From Ecdyonurus torrentis (taxonomy: Eukaryota; Arthropoda; Insecta; Ephemeroptera; Heptageniidae), in contig OX439137.1 of assembly GCA_949318235.1 (NCBI GenBank), forward strand, positions 25,016,922 to 25,080,921: 64,000 nucleotides of DNA, read 5' to 3'. Each line of letters starts with the position of its first letter. Position 1 is the stretch's first letter. Below, piece after piece: positions 28,862-39,172 of this stretch. A program made the position numbers and the translations under genes. Below the pieces are notes generated by a model. It was given only the letters and a program-made list of their open reading frames with translations. It searched no databases and was not told the origin of the DNA.

Positions 28862-29419
28862 TAGTGAAGAAAAAAATGTATGATGCGACGTTTGCATGAA
28901 AGAATATATTTTACAGAAAACACACAATACTATGTGCCCTAAATTTACTTAAAGTCTAAATTTCTACAGCACAGCCTCAGCCCTCAGCAATAAAATTAAG
29001 CGATAAAAATAGATTACAGAGTAAGTTTTCGCATGACGTCATACTGATTGCGCTTCGAAGCCATACTGGATCAATGAACAACATTGCTCAGCATAGGACA
29101 AACTTCAGTTTTTGCACTTTTATTTGTAAAAACGGTCAATATTCTGTTATTATTATTTTTCTCGCATATCTGAGATTCTAATTTATCCTATTAACAGCAA
29201 TAATGCTCTCAAAAATATTGTTTACTATTTTTGAACTGGCAAAACGAGTCATTTTCCTATGCGGCGTATGATATTGATTGATCCAACATGGCGTTGGCTT
29301 TAATATGTATGCTGAAATTCTGTAGTAATATTCTGAATATTAGTGTGATGCTTTTAAATAGCAAATAATACAGTAGATAACGTTTAAATAAAGTTTTAAA
29401 TAAGACGCGCGTAAATAAC
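28862..29419. repeat. Array flank with dispersed repeat (family E, copy 1)
   Basis: Bases 28862-29019 show nothing recognised. From about 29020 to 29340 the sequence is similar to 47697-48006 and, reversed, to 33995-34245. Shared landmarks are GCATGACGTCAT, AACATTGCTCAGCATAGGAC, CAATGCTCTCAAAAA and CATTTTCCTAT. No protein is encoded. It is probably a non-autonomous DNA element, but its ends are degraded. Confidence 0.6.
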
Positions 29420-29429
29420 ATATCCTTCT

Positions 29430-30030
29430 AACCTATTCCACTCAATAAAATAAACAAAAATATATTTCTAACCAATTCCCATTCTAACCAATTCCCATTC
29501 TAATCAATTCCACTCAATAAAAAAAATGAAAATATCTTTCTAACCAATTCCCATTCTAACCAATTCCCATTCTAATCAATTCCACTCAATAAAATAAATA
29601 AAAATATTTTTCTAACCAGTTCCGATTCTAACCAATTCCTATTCTAATCAATTCCACTCAATAAAATAAATAAAAATTTCTTTCTAACCAGTTCCGATTC
29701 TAACCAATTCCCATTCTAATCAATTCCACTCAATAAAATAAATAAAAATTTCTTTCTAACCAGTTCCGATTCTAACCAATTCCCATTCTAATCAATTCCA
29801 CTCAATAAAATAAATGAAAATTTCTTTCTAACCAGTTCCGATTCTAACCAATTCCTATTCTAATCAATTCCACTCAATAAAATAAATGAAAATTTCTTTC
29901 TTACCAGTTCCGATTCTAACCAATTCCCATTCTAATCAATTCCACTCAATAAAATAAATAAAAATTAAAAATATATTTCGAACCAATGCCGATTCTAACC
30001 AATTCCCATTCTAATCAATTCCACTATGTA
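29430..30030. repeat. 72-bp minisatellite
   Basis: CACTCAATAAA recurs at 29439, 29511, 29583, 29655 and 29727 and onward, an exact 72-bp period for about eight copies. Inside each unit a shorter motif of about 17 bp, TTCTAACCAATTCCCAT, occurs three times with variation, so the unit is itself a trimer of a smaller repeat plus an A-rich spacer. A degraded trace follows at about 30130-30177. Confidence 0.93.
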
Positions 30031-30212
30031 ATAAATAAAATGCAATGCCATGTTGCCATATTATTATAAAATAAGACACCCCCCACCACTGACGTCGTCT
30101 CATCGAACTCATCCCCACCACTCTTATTTTTTCTAACGATTTCCGATTCTAACCATTTCCAATTCTAATCAATTCCTGTGACCCGCACATACAATGCAGT
30201 AAAATATATAAC
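30031..30212. other. Short unique stretch with minisatellite relic
   Basis: This holds a short GC-richer stretch (CACCCCCCACCACTGACGTC) and a decayed copy of the 72-bp minisatellite motif near 30130-30177. No gene is visible. Confidence 0.5.
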
Positions 30213-30214
30213 TA

Positions 30215-30355
30215 TACTTGACTCAAAAAATCTGAGTTACCTGCCGTTCAACCTTTTACGGTATCGCCCAGCCGCCCTCTTCTCCTCAAATGTGACAATG
30301 GGCGATACTTTAGGCACGCCCGATTTAAATCGACTGAGGTTTTTTGAGTCGAGTA
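30215..30355. mobile_element. TA-flanked MITE, Tc1/mariner-like
   Basis: The left end TACTTGACTCAAAAAA matches the reverse complement of the right end (TTTTTTGAGTCGAGTA) with one mismatch, over terminal repeats of about 23 bp. TA dinucleotides at 30213-30214 and 30356-30357 fit the TA target duplication of Tc1/mariner elements. At 141 bp it is too short to encode a transposase, and the 70-codon frame across it is not considered a gene. Confidence 0.7.
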
Positions 30356-30429
30356 TATCTATGCTGATTATAAGTATGGTTACAGTTTAAAAATAAAAAC
30401 TTCTAATAATAACAATAAAAAATTTGAAA

Positions 30430-30556
30430 GAACTTTTTTTTCCATTACATTAATTTGAGGATAGTTGAGGTTAGTTGAGGAATGTTTGTGACTTTCTCTG
30501 TTATGTCTGTACAATTTTCTTGCTCAATAAATCTATATTATTATTACTATTATTAA
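30430..30556 (+). mobile_element. Possible LINE 3' end, plus strand
   Basis: A TTGAGG-rich stretch and an AATAAA signal within CTCAATAAATCTATATT lead into a run of TTATTATTAC-type triplets. Non-LTR retrotransposon 3' ends often finish like this. No coding sequence is attached, so this would be a severely 5'-truncated copy. Confidence 0.4.
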
Positions 30557-30564
30557 AGTAGAGC

Positions 30565-31227
30565 TTAAAGCCCTTATGCACTTATTTTTTTATCATTTAG
30601 AATACTAGATTGATAATTACCATACCCACAGTATATTATACAGTAGTCCATCTCCTATAGCGGGAATGTCAGATCGAAAGCGCGCCATAATTCCGACTGG
30701 GTGAAGTTGTCAGAACTACACGTAACATTAGTTCAAATTACGGCTTCTAGTTCTGCCACCTTCACCCAGTCGGAATTATGGCGCGCATTCGATCTGACAT
30801 TCCCGCTATAGGAGATGGACTACTGTATCATCTACTGTGTACCATACCTTATTATCCATGAATTACACACAAACATGTTGATTTTGTGTTTATTTTTATT
30901 TATTTTCATTTTGACAGTTGAAATAAAACTTATCTGACGTCACAATGTACCGGTGACTGTGATTGGCTTACTTTATCACGTGACTTGACGGTTGACTGTG
31001 ATTGGCTGACTCATCAGCAAATCACATCCACTGGGTCTGGTCACGTGATAAGTCAGCCAATCACAGTCACCGGTACATTGTGACGTCAGATAAGTTTTAT
31101 TTCAACTGTCAAAATGAAAATAAATACAAAATCAACATGTTGGTGTCTAATTCATGGATAATAAGGTATGGTAATTATCAATCTAGTATTCTAAATGATA
31201 AAAAAAATAAGTGTACAAGGGCTTTAA
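30565..31227. mobile_element. TTAA-bounded palindromic MITE (family P, copy 1), interrupted
   Basis: The ends are TTAAAGCCCTT at the left and its inverse (CAAGGGCTTTAA) at the right, with TTAA on both sides. The two arms pair over most of the element. The centre has CCAAT/ATTGG and CACGTGA motifs, and both arms contain TCTGACGTCA. A second element (30627-30839) has inserted in the left arm. An uninterrupted relative lies at 53642-54048. TTAA targeting is typical of piggyBac-type elements; the superfamily is inferred from that alone. The 78-codon frame inside the right arm is accidental. Confidence 0.8.
30627..30839. mobile_element. Nested long-TIR MITE with 9-bp target duplication
   Basis: The ends are CACAGTA and TACTGTG, followed inward by CAGTAGTCCATCTCC and matching arms of roughly 80 bp including GGCGCGC. 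The 9-bp string TACCATACC flanks it on both sides (30618-30626 and 30840-30848) and occurs once at the homologous position of the host's other arm, so it is a real target duplication of 8-9 bp. Such a duplication suggests a hAT- or Mutator-like mobiliser. A TA-flanked inner boundary (30641-30825) could instead be read as Tc1/mariner-like. Confidence 0.75.
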
Positions 31228-31289
31228 ATAATTTTTAAATACTTTGATAGTGGCTAGTTTGCACATTCTAGTCATTGGAATCATAAAAT

Positions 31290-31500
31290 TTACTCGGAAA
31301 GAGTAAATTTAATAATATATACTACACTTAAATTATTATAGCATAAACGATGCTAAATTAGAAGTACATAAATAATTATGATGTATAATATTTATGCTTT
31401 ATAATATAACATATTTATTATGAAGAATAGCATGTTATTATGCTGTATTAAATAAATTGCGCTGAAAGTGATCTAGCACAATTTTTATGTTGTATTTTTG
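31290..31500 (+). mobile_element. AT-rich GCATAA-type MITE (family H, copy 1)
   Basis: It contains TAGCATAAACGATGCTA, TTATGCTGTATTAAATAAAT and GTGATCTAGCAC, matching family H copies near 34.3, 37.9, 44.3, 49.8 and 52.1 kb. The family shows short inverted GCATAA/TTATGC motifs and ends near ATTTTTGT. The mobiliser is unknown and no coding capacity is present. Confidence 0.55.
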
Positions 31501-32216
31501 TGCTTATATGTTATAAGAAAATTATCTAATAATTAACTAAAATAATAGTAATACAACTCAAAATATTTACAGTGCCTAAAAAATTTGAAAGAAAAAGTGA
31601 ATATATGAATGAAATATCAAATACTTCCAAATATAAAATAAAATTGTATATTATTTAAAAAAATAATAATAATGGTACGTATTATACTGGAGTGTATCTC
31701 ATTATGCTGACGATGAGCTCTAACTATATATAATTATTATAATTTCAGCTCCTATGATAAAAATTACGGCAAAAAATTGAAGGGTATAGACACGAAAGCA
31801 ATAACTTTTGGAATTTTTTTAAAAGGCTGTCATTTCAAATATTCAGTATAGAAATATATAAGAAAAATATTATCTCAATTTGAATTCAATGTGAAATTCT
31901 ATTCGATTTTTTTTTTTAATTTTTTTTTTTTTTAGTAAACATATATTTTTTGTTACCTTTACATAGTATTAAAAAGATTCTCAAACTATACATCGTGTAT
32001 AAAGTTGAAAACAGTATAAAGAGTTTACATACAGTAGCGTTTTGCATACCACTACGGTATCTGCAATGCTGTTATATAAGTAGGGAGAAGTGAGGGTGGG
32101 TGAGTGGGTGGTAAAAGTGGGTGGTATCATAGTAATGTACAGTCTATAGCAAAAATATCAACAATCATTATCTTAAAAATATTTTAGATAATCTGTTTGT
32201 TTTCTTTTATACACGC
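31501..32216. other. AT-rich unique stretch
   Basis: No gene is seen. It contains poly(T) near 31909-31934 and a G-rich patch near 32080-32130 (GGGTGGGTGAGTGGGTGG) with no further support for function. Confidence 0.5.
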
Positions 32217-32218
32217 TA

Positions 32219-32245
32219 TTTTTTTTTTTTTTTTTTTTTTTTTTT
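32219..32245. repeat. Poly(T) tract, 27 nt
   Basis: An uninterrupted T run. It could be the tail of a minus-strand retroposon, but nothing upstream on that strand is recognised. Confidence 0.9.
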
Positions 32246-32487
32246 ACTATTTAATTCAGTTCAGTTTAAATTCTGTAATGAATATCTTGTTTTTATTTTA
32301 AGAAATTGTTATAAGAAACAAGCTAACATTGTTACTTAGCAAAATTTAACTTAAAGGAACAAGCAATTATGTTTGCTCTCTTGTTAATACGGTTCTAACA
32401 AATGGGGAAGAGTGTACCTCCAAATACAGTAAAAATATTAATAAAACACCATTTACCTCCTTTCTATGATGAACATTCCTGTATGAG

Positions 32488-32571
32488 GAATCTCCCACCC
32501 TAGAAGATCCCGCACTAGACCCGCTCCTGATTTATGGTTTTGAAATGAAAATATTTGAGAAAGAAAATTTG
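32488..32571 (+). other. Candidate short exon, unrecognised
   Basis: A GC-richer patch in AT-rich surroundings. Read on the plus strand it encodes a peptide containing ESPTLEDPALDPLLIYGF and ends at AATTTG followed by GTAAGC, a good splice-donor match. A pyrimidine-rich stretch (TTACCTCCTTTCT) precedes an AG at 32486-32487. The minus strand is also open here (HKSGAGLVRDLLGWEIPH, ending in a TAA stop), so the strand is uncertain. It may be an exon of a gene extending beyond what is visible, or a relic. Confidence 0.3.
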
Positions 32572-32980
32572 GTAAGCTTAGAAATATAATAAATTCCCCT
32601 TATTAAAATCTGTGTTATTTTAATTTTATATATTAAAAATTCATTTAAATATATATTTAATATTACTTTCTTTTTTATTTTTATTTTACATTATTATTTG
32701 ATGGAAGCTTTGGAGATCATGCAGTTTTTATCTTAGTATAGCTGTGGAAAGTAAATAAAAATTGACTTTAAAAATATTTTTAAAATCCCTGAAGTTTCAT
32801 AATTAGTATAATTATAGGATTCACTTTAATAAGAATATAAATTAGTTTTTGAATAGATGTTCAAATTATAAGTTATAGTGAGCATTATACCCTTATAAGA
32901 CGAGACAGTGTATTAATGCAGCATAGAAGTGTAAGTTTTTAATTGCAGAATTTACAAAGCATAAAAAACACAAAAAATAA
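32572..32980. other. AT-rich unique stretch
   Basis: No gene or recognised repeat is seen. Confidence 0.5.
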
Positions 32981-32986
32981 GAGAGT

Positions 32987-33052
<66 letters not shown>
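32981..33052. repeat. (GA)n microsatellite
   Basis: About 72 bp of nearly pure GA, with GAGT interruptions at the left. The RERERE open frame across it is an artefact. Confidence 0.98.
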
Positions 33053-33055
<3 letters not shown>

Positions 33056-33093
33056 GCTGTATACACGCGCAAAACTTTTTAATTGTAGAAAAG

Positions 33094-33116
33094 TTTTTTT
33101 TTTTTTTTTTTTTTTT
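33094..33116. repeat. Poly(T) tract
   Basis: An uninterrupted run of 23 T. Confidence 0.9.
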
Positions 33117-33640
33117 GTGAGTGTGTTTTTTGTGTGCGTTTGTCGTTGATTCTTTTACTCTTAACTATAAGTTTATCTTCTGTTTCATTTGTTTTAAATT
33201 TTATTATTATTATTTTATTTTTATTTACAACAGTCACAGTAATTTAAATTTTCATCCCTATAGATTCTGTAACTTGTTGTTTTCAAATAAATTGCTTTGC
33301 TTTGAGGCTTTTATATATGAATATATATAGAGATAGTGAATTGAACCGCTGACATTTCAAAACTTTATCGAATTTTATATAACATAAGAATTTTGAAATA
33401 GAATAGTCATTATAGTAAAAACTTGTTCTAAAATAATTGAATATTGAGAATGTTTCAAATTAGAGAAATAATGAATTAATATCGAGAATAGGTATTGATT
33501 TTTTTTTTAATTGTATGCGTTGACAGATTTTTATTAAATTTTTGTTTATATACGTACACGGTGAAAGGTAAATACGTTATAATTATGCTGGCTTATTTTT
33601 AGCAAAAAAAATTTTATTATAGAGTTTATGCATTCATGTA
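33117..33640. other. AT-rich unique stretch
   Basis: No gene or recognised repeat is seen. Open frames here are low-complexity phenylalanine/tyrosine runs. Confidence 0.5.
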
Positions 33641-33659
33641 AAAGTCGATGTCATGTTGG

Positions 33660-33990
33660 ATAACTCAATTAAGGATTGTATATAGATGGCTTGTATCTCA
33701 AAATCTAAAAAGAAAACTTCAAATTTTCTGATGCCATTTGAAAGTTAATAGTAACAGCTACCTATGATAAAATTTTCAGAACCCATGACCATCAGATAAG
33801 AAAGAAATTAATCATTGAAATTAACATGGGCTCTTATGGGACTAAAACTTTAAAAAATCATAATTAAAAATCTAGCATGGTGAACCCCCAAAATTTTTAC
33901 ATTTTTGAAGATACCTTATCCTAATGTACCACTGTACAAAATTTCAGATTTTTCTGTCTTTACAACTTTTTAGTCAAATCCCGCAGTAGC
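33660..33990 (+). mobile_element. Family G dispersed repeat, diverged copy
   Basis: Similar to 39173-39506. Shared strings are ATTGAAATTAACAT, CCCCCAAAATTTTTA and GTACAAAATTTCAGATTTTT, in the same order and spacing. The ends are not preserved. Confidence 0.6.
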
Positions 33991-33994
33991 TGAT

Positions 33995-34245
33995 TTCCCG
34001 CCTTAATGGACCGGTATTGAAAAATGACTCATTAAAACTATTATTTTTGAGTGCATTGATGTTGTTATTAGGTTGAATTAGTGTCTCAAGTATGTTATAA
34101 AAATAACAATATCAAAACCTTAACCGATTTCCCAAAGAAAATTGCCGAAAACGAAGTTTGTCCTATGCTGACCAATGTTATTCATTACTCCAGTATGTTA
34201 TTCTGTCGCATTAAATATGACGTAATACGGATAAAACCTATAGTA
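33995..34245 (-). mobile_element. Family E dispersed repeat, copy 2
   Basis: The reverse complement matches 29020-29340 and 47697-48006: AATGAATAACATTG, GCATAGGACAAAC, TCAATGCACTCAAAAAT and CATTTTTCAATACCGG. It directly abuts the family G copy. Confidence 0.65.
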
Positions 34246-34380
34246 TAGCATAATTTATGCTATACTTATAAAATAATTTATGCTATACTTCTTAATAATA
34301 ATGTTAAGATTAAAAATATTATGTTTTATAGCATAATTATGAATACTATTTAATTTAGCATGAGTTATGCTACAATGAAA
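34240..34380 (+). mobile_element. Family H MITE, partial copy
   Basis: Repeated TAGCATAATTTATGCTA and TTATGCTATACTT motifs form short palindromes. It is related to the other GCATAA-type elements but lacks the conserved 3' half. Confidence 0.4.
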
Positions 34381-34918
34381 TAATGAAATAAATACAGGGT
34401 AATTTACGTATTTATTTTTATCTATTTAGAATTTCGTGATTCACTTATTTTCCCTTTACACTGCCTATGTTTGATCTTATTTGTTATAATTCAATCGCGC
34501 GGCAAAATGCAGTGTGTTAAGTAAACATGAAAATAGCACCGTTAAAGAAAGAAGGAGAACAAAAAAAATCCATTTGATTTAACGAGTGTTTTTGGCTTGC
34601 TTAGAAATTGAGTTCAAAGATCTCATTACCTCTTCATGTAAAGTGAGAGCTGCCGTAACCGTGTTTTAGTAGTTTTTATGTGCAAAATAGTTTTTGACTG
34701 ACATTTTTTGACTTTGGAACTTCTTGAAGTACTTACTCTATACAAGCAGTAACTCACAGACATTTTACAACTTTCATTACTCTTTAAACAGAAAATTGAG
34801 TACTATTAACTGTTGGAAATAATTTTAATTACACTGTTATATGAATAATGAAATTCACAACAATAGAAAAAAAAACTTGCGTAACAAAAAACATATAAAT
34901 TAAATATTAATTATTTAT
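34381..34918. other. AT-rich unique stretch
   Basis: No gene or recognised repeat is seen. Confidence 0.5.
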
Positions 34919-34935
34919 CCCCCCCCCCCCCCCCC
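34919..34935. repeat. Poly(C) tract, 17 nt
   Basis: An uninterrupted C run in a very AT-rich context. A second 17-nt C run lies at 38830. Confidence 0.95.
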
Positions 34936-35254
34936 AATTAAATATACCACTTAGGTGATTAAACTCATGAAAATGTCCAAAAAATTACGGTTGAAATAGA
35001 GTTCTCTTATTAAAACAAAACTCTATAAAATAATATAAAATCAAACGATAATTACAAATTTTACTTACTCTCACAAAAAAATTGCTATTATCGTAAAAAA
35101 TTATTTTCAAACTAAAAATTACTTCATTTTCAATATTCTAAATTAAAAAAAGGGTATTAAACTAACTGTAGTAATGAAAAATAAATGAATTTAAGTAATG
35201 ACATTAAATAATATAAAAATATTTTTCAAATCGATCTCATTTTATATTAAGTTG

Positions 35255-35256
<2 letters not shown>

Positions 35257-35291
<35 letters not shown>

Positions 35292-35389
35292 AGAGAAAAG
35301 CATCCAATTATTACTTCTCTTCTTCATTGTCGTCTTCAATTGATTGTCTCTAGTAGTTTAAGCTTCTCTCTCTCTCTCTTTCTCTCTCT
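35257..35389. repeat. Facing (GA)n and (CT)n microsatellites
   Basis: A GA tract at about 35257-35290 is followed some 75 bp later by a CT tract (35364-35389). The two are complementary and could pair as a hairpin arm in single strands. The spacer has no recognised content. Confidence 0.85.
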
Positions 35390-36220
35390 ACTGCTCTTGA
35401 AGTATTTAATGAGACTATTTACCAGTATAACTCTAACGGACGAAAATCTCATTGATAAATTCACAATGTTCATATTGAAATTTTATTATTATTATTAAAA
35501 CAGAAATACTATTTTTGTCATGAATTTACTTTTGAAACTATATATTTTTATTAATATTTCCTTTGCACAATTGTATGAATATTTGATTACTTTTTATATT
35601 GTTAATATTTCTATTTACATTATCATATGATGCTGTTTTTAATCAAAATTGTATATATATATATGCAATCAATTAGAAATCATTCCATTATTTACAGTAA
35701 AGCTGAATTTTTTTTAATAAGTAATCTAGCAAAGAATTATTTTAAATAAAGTTTTTTATTTACTTTCAAAAATAGCTTCAAAAACTGCATATAGCTAAAA
35801 AAAAATTTAAATTATAAGAGTTGGATTGAAAGAAAGTAAAATATGTGAAAGGATTTCATAAATATGTATGTTTAAATATCATCTACTATAATTTTTCTTT
35901 TTCTCCCCTTTTTTTGTCCACACAATTTCATTATAATAAGTCTGAATTATAAAGTTTTGGCAACATTTCCCCCTAGTATAGCATATTTTTTCCCCTAAAG
36001 ATCCAGCTAGAAAGCCAAAGGGTTCTACATAATGTGATGATAAAACATATAATTACATTATTCTCTGGTAATATGATTATGTGGCTCAAAATAACATAAT
36101 AAATTGTTATAATATAATAATATGCATACATAATGATGATAAATATTTCTATATTTTTAATATCCTTGAATTTAATTTTCATCTATTACTTTTAAAGTTA
36201 AACGATATGCAAATATCGGC
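35390..36220. other. AT-rich unique stretch
   Basis: No gene or recognised repeat is seen; only short (AT)n and poly(T) tracts. Confidence 0.5.
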
Positions 36221-36552
36221 TTAAAGGCATAGACAACATGAAAAAATAAACGTTTACATCACAAAACACTTGATAGGACTTACATAAATAACATTAATTG
36301 GTCTCAAAACCCAACTGTAGCACCGTGGCAGTGATCAGAAAATTTTGATTTATGCAACCTGCACAACATTTTTATACTAGTTTTTGCATGTTTCTGACGT
36401 CATATACAGAAATATACACGCAAATTGCATACCTTGCATTTTTTTTACGCTCTCTTGTGGGACCACATTTACATTCTGGTAAAAATTATCATCAGTTTGT
36501 AGATCCCATTTTGTGTTAAAGAAAAGGTTTTTCATATTTTCTATGCCTTTAA
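36221..36552 (+). mobile_element. TTAA-bounded MITE (family M1, copy 1)
   Basis: The left end is TTAAAGGCATAGACAAC and the right end is CTATGCCTTTAA, so short inverted ends are flanked by TTAA. The body includes CACAAAACACTTGATAGGAC, GTAGCACCGTGGCAGTGATC, GACGTCA and CGCTCTCTTGTGGGACCAC, all conserved in the other seven copies. No coding capacity. TTAA ends suggest mobilisation by a piggyBac-type transposase; this is inferred. Confidence 0.85.
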
Positions 36553-36814
36553 GTTTTATAAATAAATAATGATCTTTATTTAAAAACGTTTGGAAAACAA
36601 TTAAAAGGGTAAGGTAGAGACTAGTCAACAAGAAAATAATAATAACAATCTAAAAAGATTAATATGCATAATAAAAATAGAGAAATCAAGAGCTGTATAT
36701 TAATAATATATCAAGTATAATAATAAGATTGGATATAGTTACATTATAATGCATCAACCCCCTTGCATTATATTTTCAATGTTCTTATAAAAGGTTATGC
36801 ATATAGCTTATAGT

Positions 36815-37044
36815 AGTAAAAATGCTGATATGCGAGCGTATAAGTTCGAGCCTCTGCTAGATGCATATACGTGAAACGTGTCAGCATTATAACGTTGCAT
36901 GAGGTGTGTTAATTACATAACATGTTTACTAATTGTTTACTTGCATTCCATGACAAGCTTCATGTAATATCAGTCTACCTAAAGTTTCCACGGGTTCTCG
37001 TGACTGTGATGGCGAATGTCGGACTATATTATTATTATTATTAT
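36815..37044 (+). mobile_element. SINE-like element with B-box and (ATT)n tail
   Basis: AAGTTCGAGCC near 36842-36852 resembles the pol III B-box of tRNA-derived SINEs. A more conserved segment at 36984-37024 (TTTCCACGG, GACTGTGATGG, AATGTCGGAC) is shared with the reverse-strand copy at 57140-57180. The element ends in (ATT)n at about 37026-37044. An A-box is not clear. Confidence 0.6.
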
Positions 37045-37894
37045 GTAGTATTTAAACTTTTTTCGTATGATAAAAGCTATTGGTACATTTAAGATTATAT
37101 TTTGACGCTTATATAGTGTAGTAATAAAATTCTGAAAAAAAAAATAATAATAATAAAAAATAAAAAAACTTATTTCTGCAAATTAAATATAAACAGATTA
37201 AAATCTTTATTTCATTGCCATTGAATAATGGCATGTATTAACTAAAATGTCTTCTTTTAATAATACTTAATTGCAAAATCGAGTTTTTTTTTTTTTTTTT
37301 TTTTGTTGTTGTTACAAAAAGCATGTACGTTAGATACATGATATTTACATAGTAGATTATGATAGGTTACTCGTATAATAATCTATCTGGTTTAATTTAA
37401 TTTTTTAACACTATACATGTAAATTATTATAATGTATTTATTAAATTGTTTAGATTTTTTTTTTTTTTTTTTTTTTTTTATTTTATTTATAAAGCAATTT
37501 CATGATAAATATTTCCTATATTAATAATCATTTTGTTGATTAAAAAAATGAATATTAAATATCTTTAATTAACATTAAATTAATGATTGTATTCAAACTT
37601 AATCCATTAACACTATAAAATTTCTTTAACTTCAGAGGGGTTAACTCCCAGTGGGATCGACATTCTAATAACCTAAAAAGTATTCACAAAAGTGATTAAA
37701 AATATATTCATGAATATATTACAAAAAAAAAAAAAACTTTCTTTTTTTGGGTAACAAATTGCTAACTTATCTAATTGCTCCTTATTTATAAGCTACAAAA
37801 CTTTTTGAATAAATTTAGTTCTTCTTTTTTTTTTTTTTTTAAACTTGTTTTTCGCACAATGAGAAGTTTTTGCATTTTCCTTTATACTTTCTAA
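37045..37894. other. AT-rich stretch with homopolymers
   Basis: Contains poly(T) runs near 37284-37304 and 37457-37479, poly(A) near 37723-37736 and poly(T) near 37827-37841. No gene is seen. Confidence 0.6.
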
Positions 37895-38105
37895 TTTTAT
37901 ATTTTTAATATATAAATTTTATGCTGCGTAATACGTATTATATGCGGACAAAAATAAATATGTATAATACTTATATGCTAGCTCATTTTCAACACAATTT
38001 GTTCAATACAGAATAATATTATGTTAAGTTGCATAATAATTATGTTACATAGCAAAAATACTATGTTGAACAAAATAATTATTTATGTTGTTCTAATTTA
38101 GCACC
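37895..38105 (-). mobile_element. Family H MITE, reverse copy
   Basis: The reverse complement carries CTGTATTGAACAAATTGTG, GAGCTAGCATA and ATTTTTGTCCG, matching the family H 3' half near 50.1 and 52.5 kb. Confidence 0.6.
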
Positions 38106-38112
38106 ATTGCTA

Positions 38113-38253
38113 CAGTCCGGAGAATTTAAGAATGCTTCAAGGTCATTTGAAAATCCAACATTCGATTATTTGTATAGTACAAACAGGTACACCATTTTGG
38201 GCGATTATTAAAAAATTCGACCTATCGCCCACATTTTTAGAATCTCGGGACTT
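38113..38253 (+). mobile_element. TA-flanked MITE (family F, copy 1)
   Basis: The left end is CAGTCCGGAGAA after TA; the right end is AATCTCGGGACT before a TA. The consensus end CAGTCCCGAGA with TA on both sides suggests Tc1/mariner mobilisation. It is homologous, in reverse, to about 48729-48867 over nearly the full length (CAAGGTCATT, GTACACCATTTT, TCGCCCACAT). The 61-codon frame across it is not supported. Confidence 0.7.
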
Positions 38254-38356
38254 TATATATAATGACAAAAATGCAGCACAAATTAAGTTATTTATTCTTT
38301 TTGTGTATAGTTTTTAATAATATAAAATATTGAAATGAAATACATTGATCTCATGT

Positions 38357-38376
38357 CATTAAATGATCATTTAATG
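38357..38376. repeat. Perfect 20-bp palindrome
   Basis: CATTAAATGA followed directly by its reverse complement TCATTTAATG. It has no known role here. Confidence 0.85.
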
Positions 38377-38829
38377 GAGGGTATCGCTTTAAAAATTTCT
38401 CACAAAATTTTTATGGTTTAAAAGACGTAAAAGTATGTCTAGTATTTCTCAATTTAATATCTCTGGAATCGGTGGAGTAGTTTTCTCAAAAATCGCCAAA
38501 AACGTGTTTTTCCCCATAAGCGTAATGTTAACTTAGGTGACCCTTAGCTTCCCCCTCATTTTACTGCGTGCTAAACCGATAATCTCCATCCTTATTTTCG
38601 TATTTAGTTCAGTAACTTATAATAATAAAAATTAAAAAAAATCCTACATCGATGTTGTATAAAATAAAACGTTGGAAAAAAATCAAAATGCAAATTTAAA
38701 AACGCACCAGTACTCACATATTATAAATGTGTTCAATTTTTGTTGGGAATCATAAATAAGTAATGAGAAGTCACATAAAAAGATGACATAATTAACCCAC
38801 TAAAATCATCATTTATTATATAATCTGAT
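38377..38829. other. AT-rich unique stretch
   Basis: No gene or recognised repeat is seen. Confidence 0.5.
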
Positions 38830-38846
38830 CCCCCCCCCCCCCCCCT
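38830..38846. repeat. Poly(C) tract, 17 nt
   Basis: An uninterrupted C run, the same length as that at 34919. Confidence 0.95.
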
Positions 38847-39172
38847 TATAATATACATTCCATGGAACCAACTAAAAATAAACCGTACGTCAGTTTCCAT
38901 GTTTTTACAGGAATATGATTTGAGTAACTTAACTATTAATTATTATGTATATGCGTAGTTTTTCTACTCTTAAAAAGGCAGAATTTTCATGCTATAAGTT
39001 TTTCTGTATATAGAGTAGTAAATAACGATAAGGATGCTGCAAGGGAATTTTTTCTATGACGTCACTCCATAACTCAAGCTTCTTCATGTGTTTTGAATCT
39101 ATTTTATTTTTCTTAAAATTAATATATTTTATAATTGCAATAATATTTTATTATTTCATTTTAATTCAATTT

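Noticed and set aside
31002..31238. 78-codon frame
   Set aside because: It lies in the arm of a palindromic MITE (family P), with the inverse arm present upstream.
36377..36631. 84-codon minus-strand frame
   Set aside because: It lies mostly within M1 copy 1; other M1 copies do not keep the frame.
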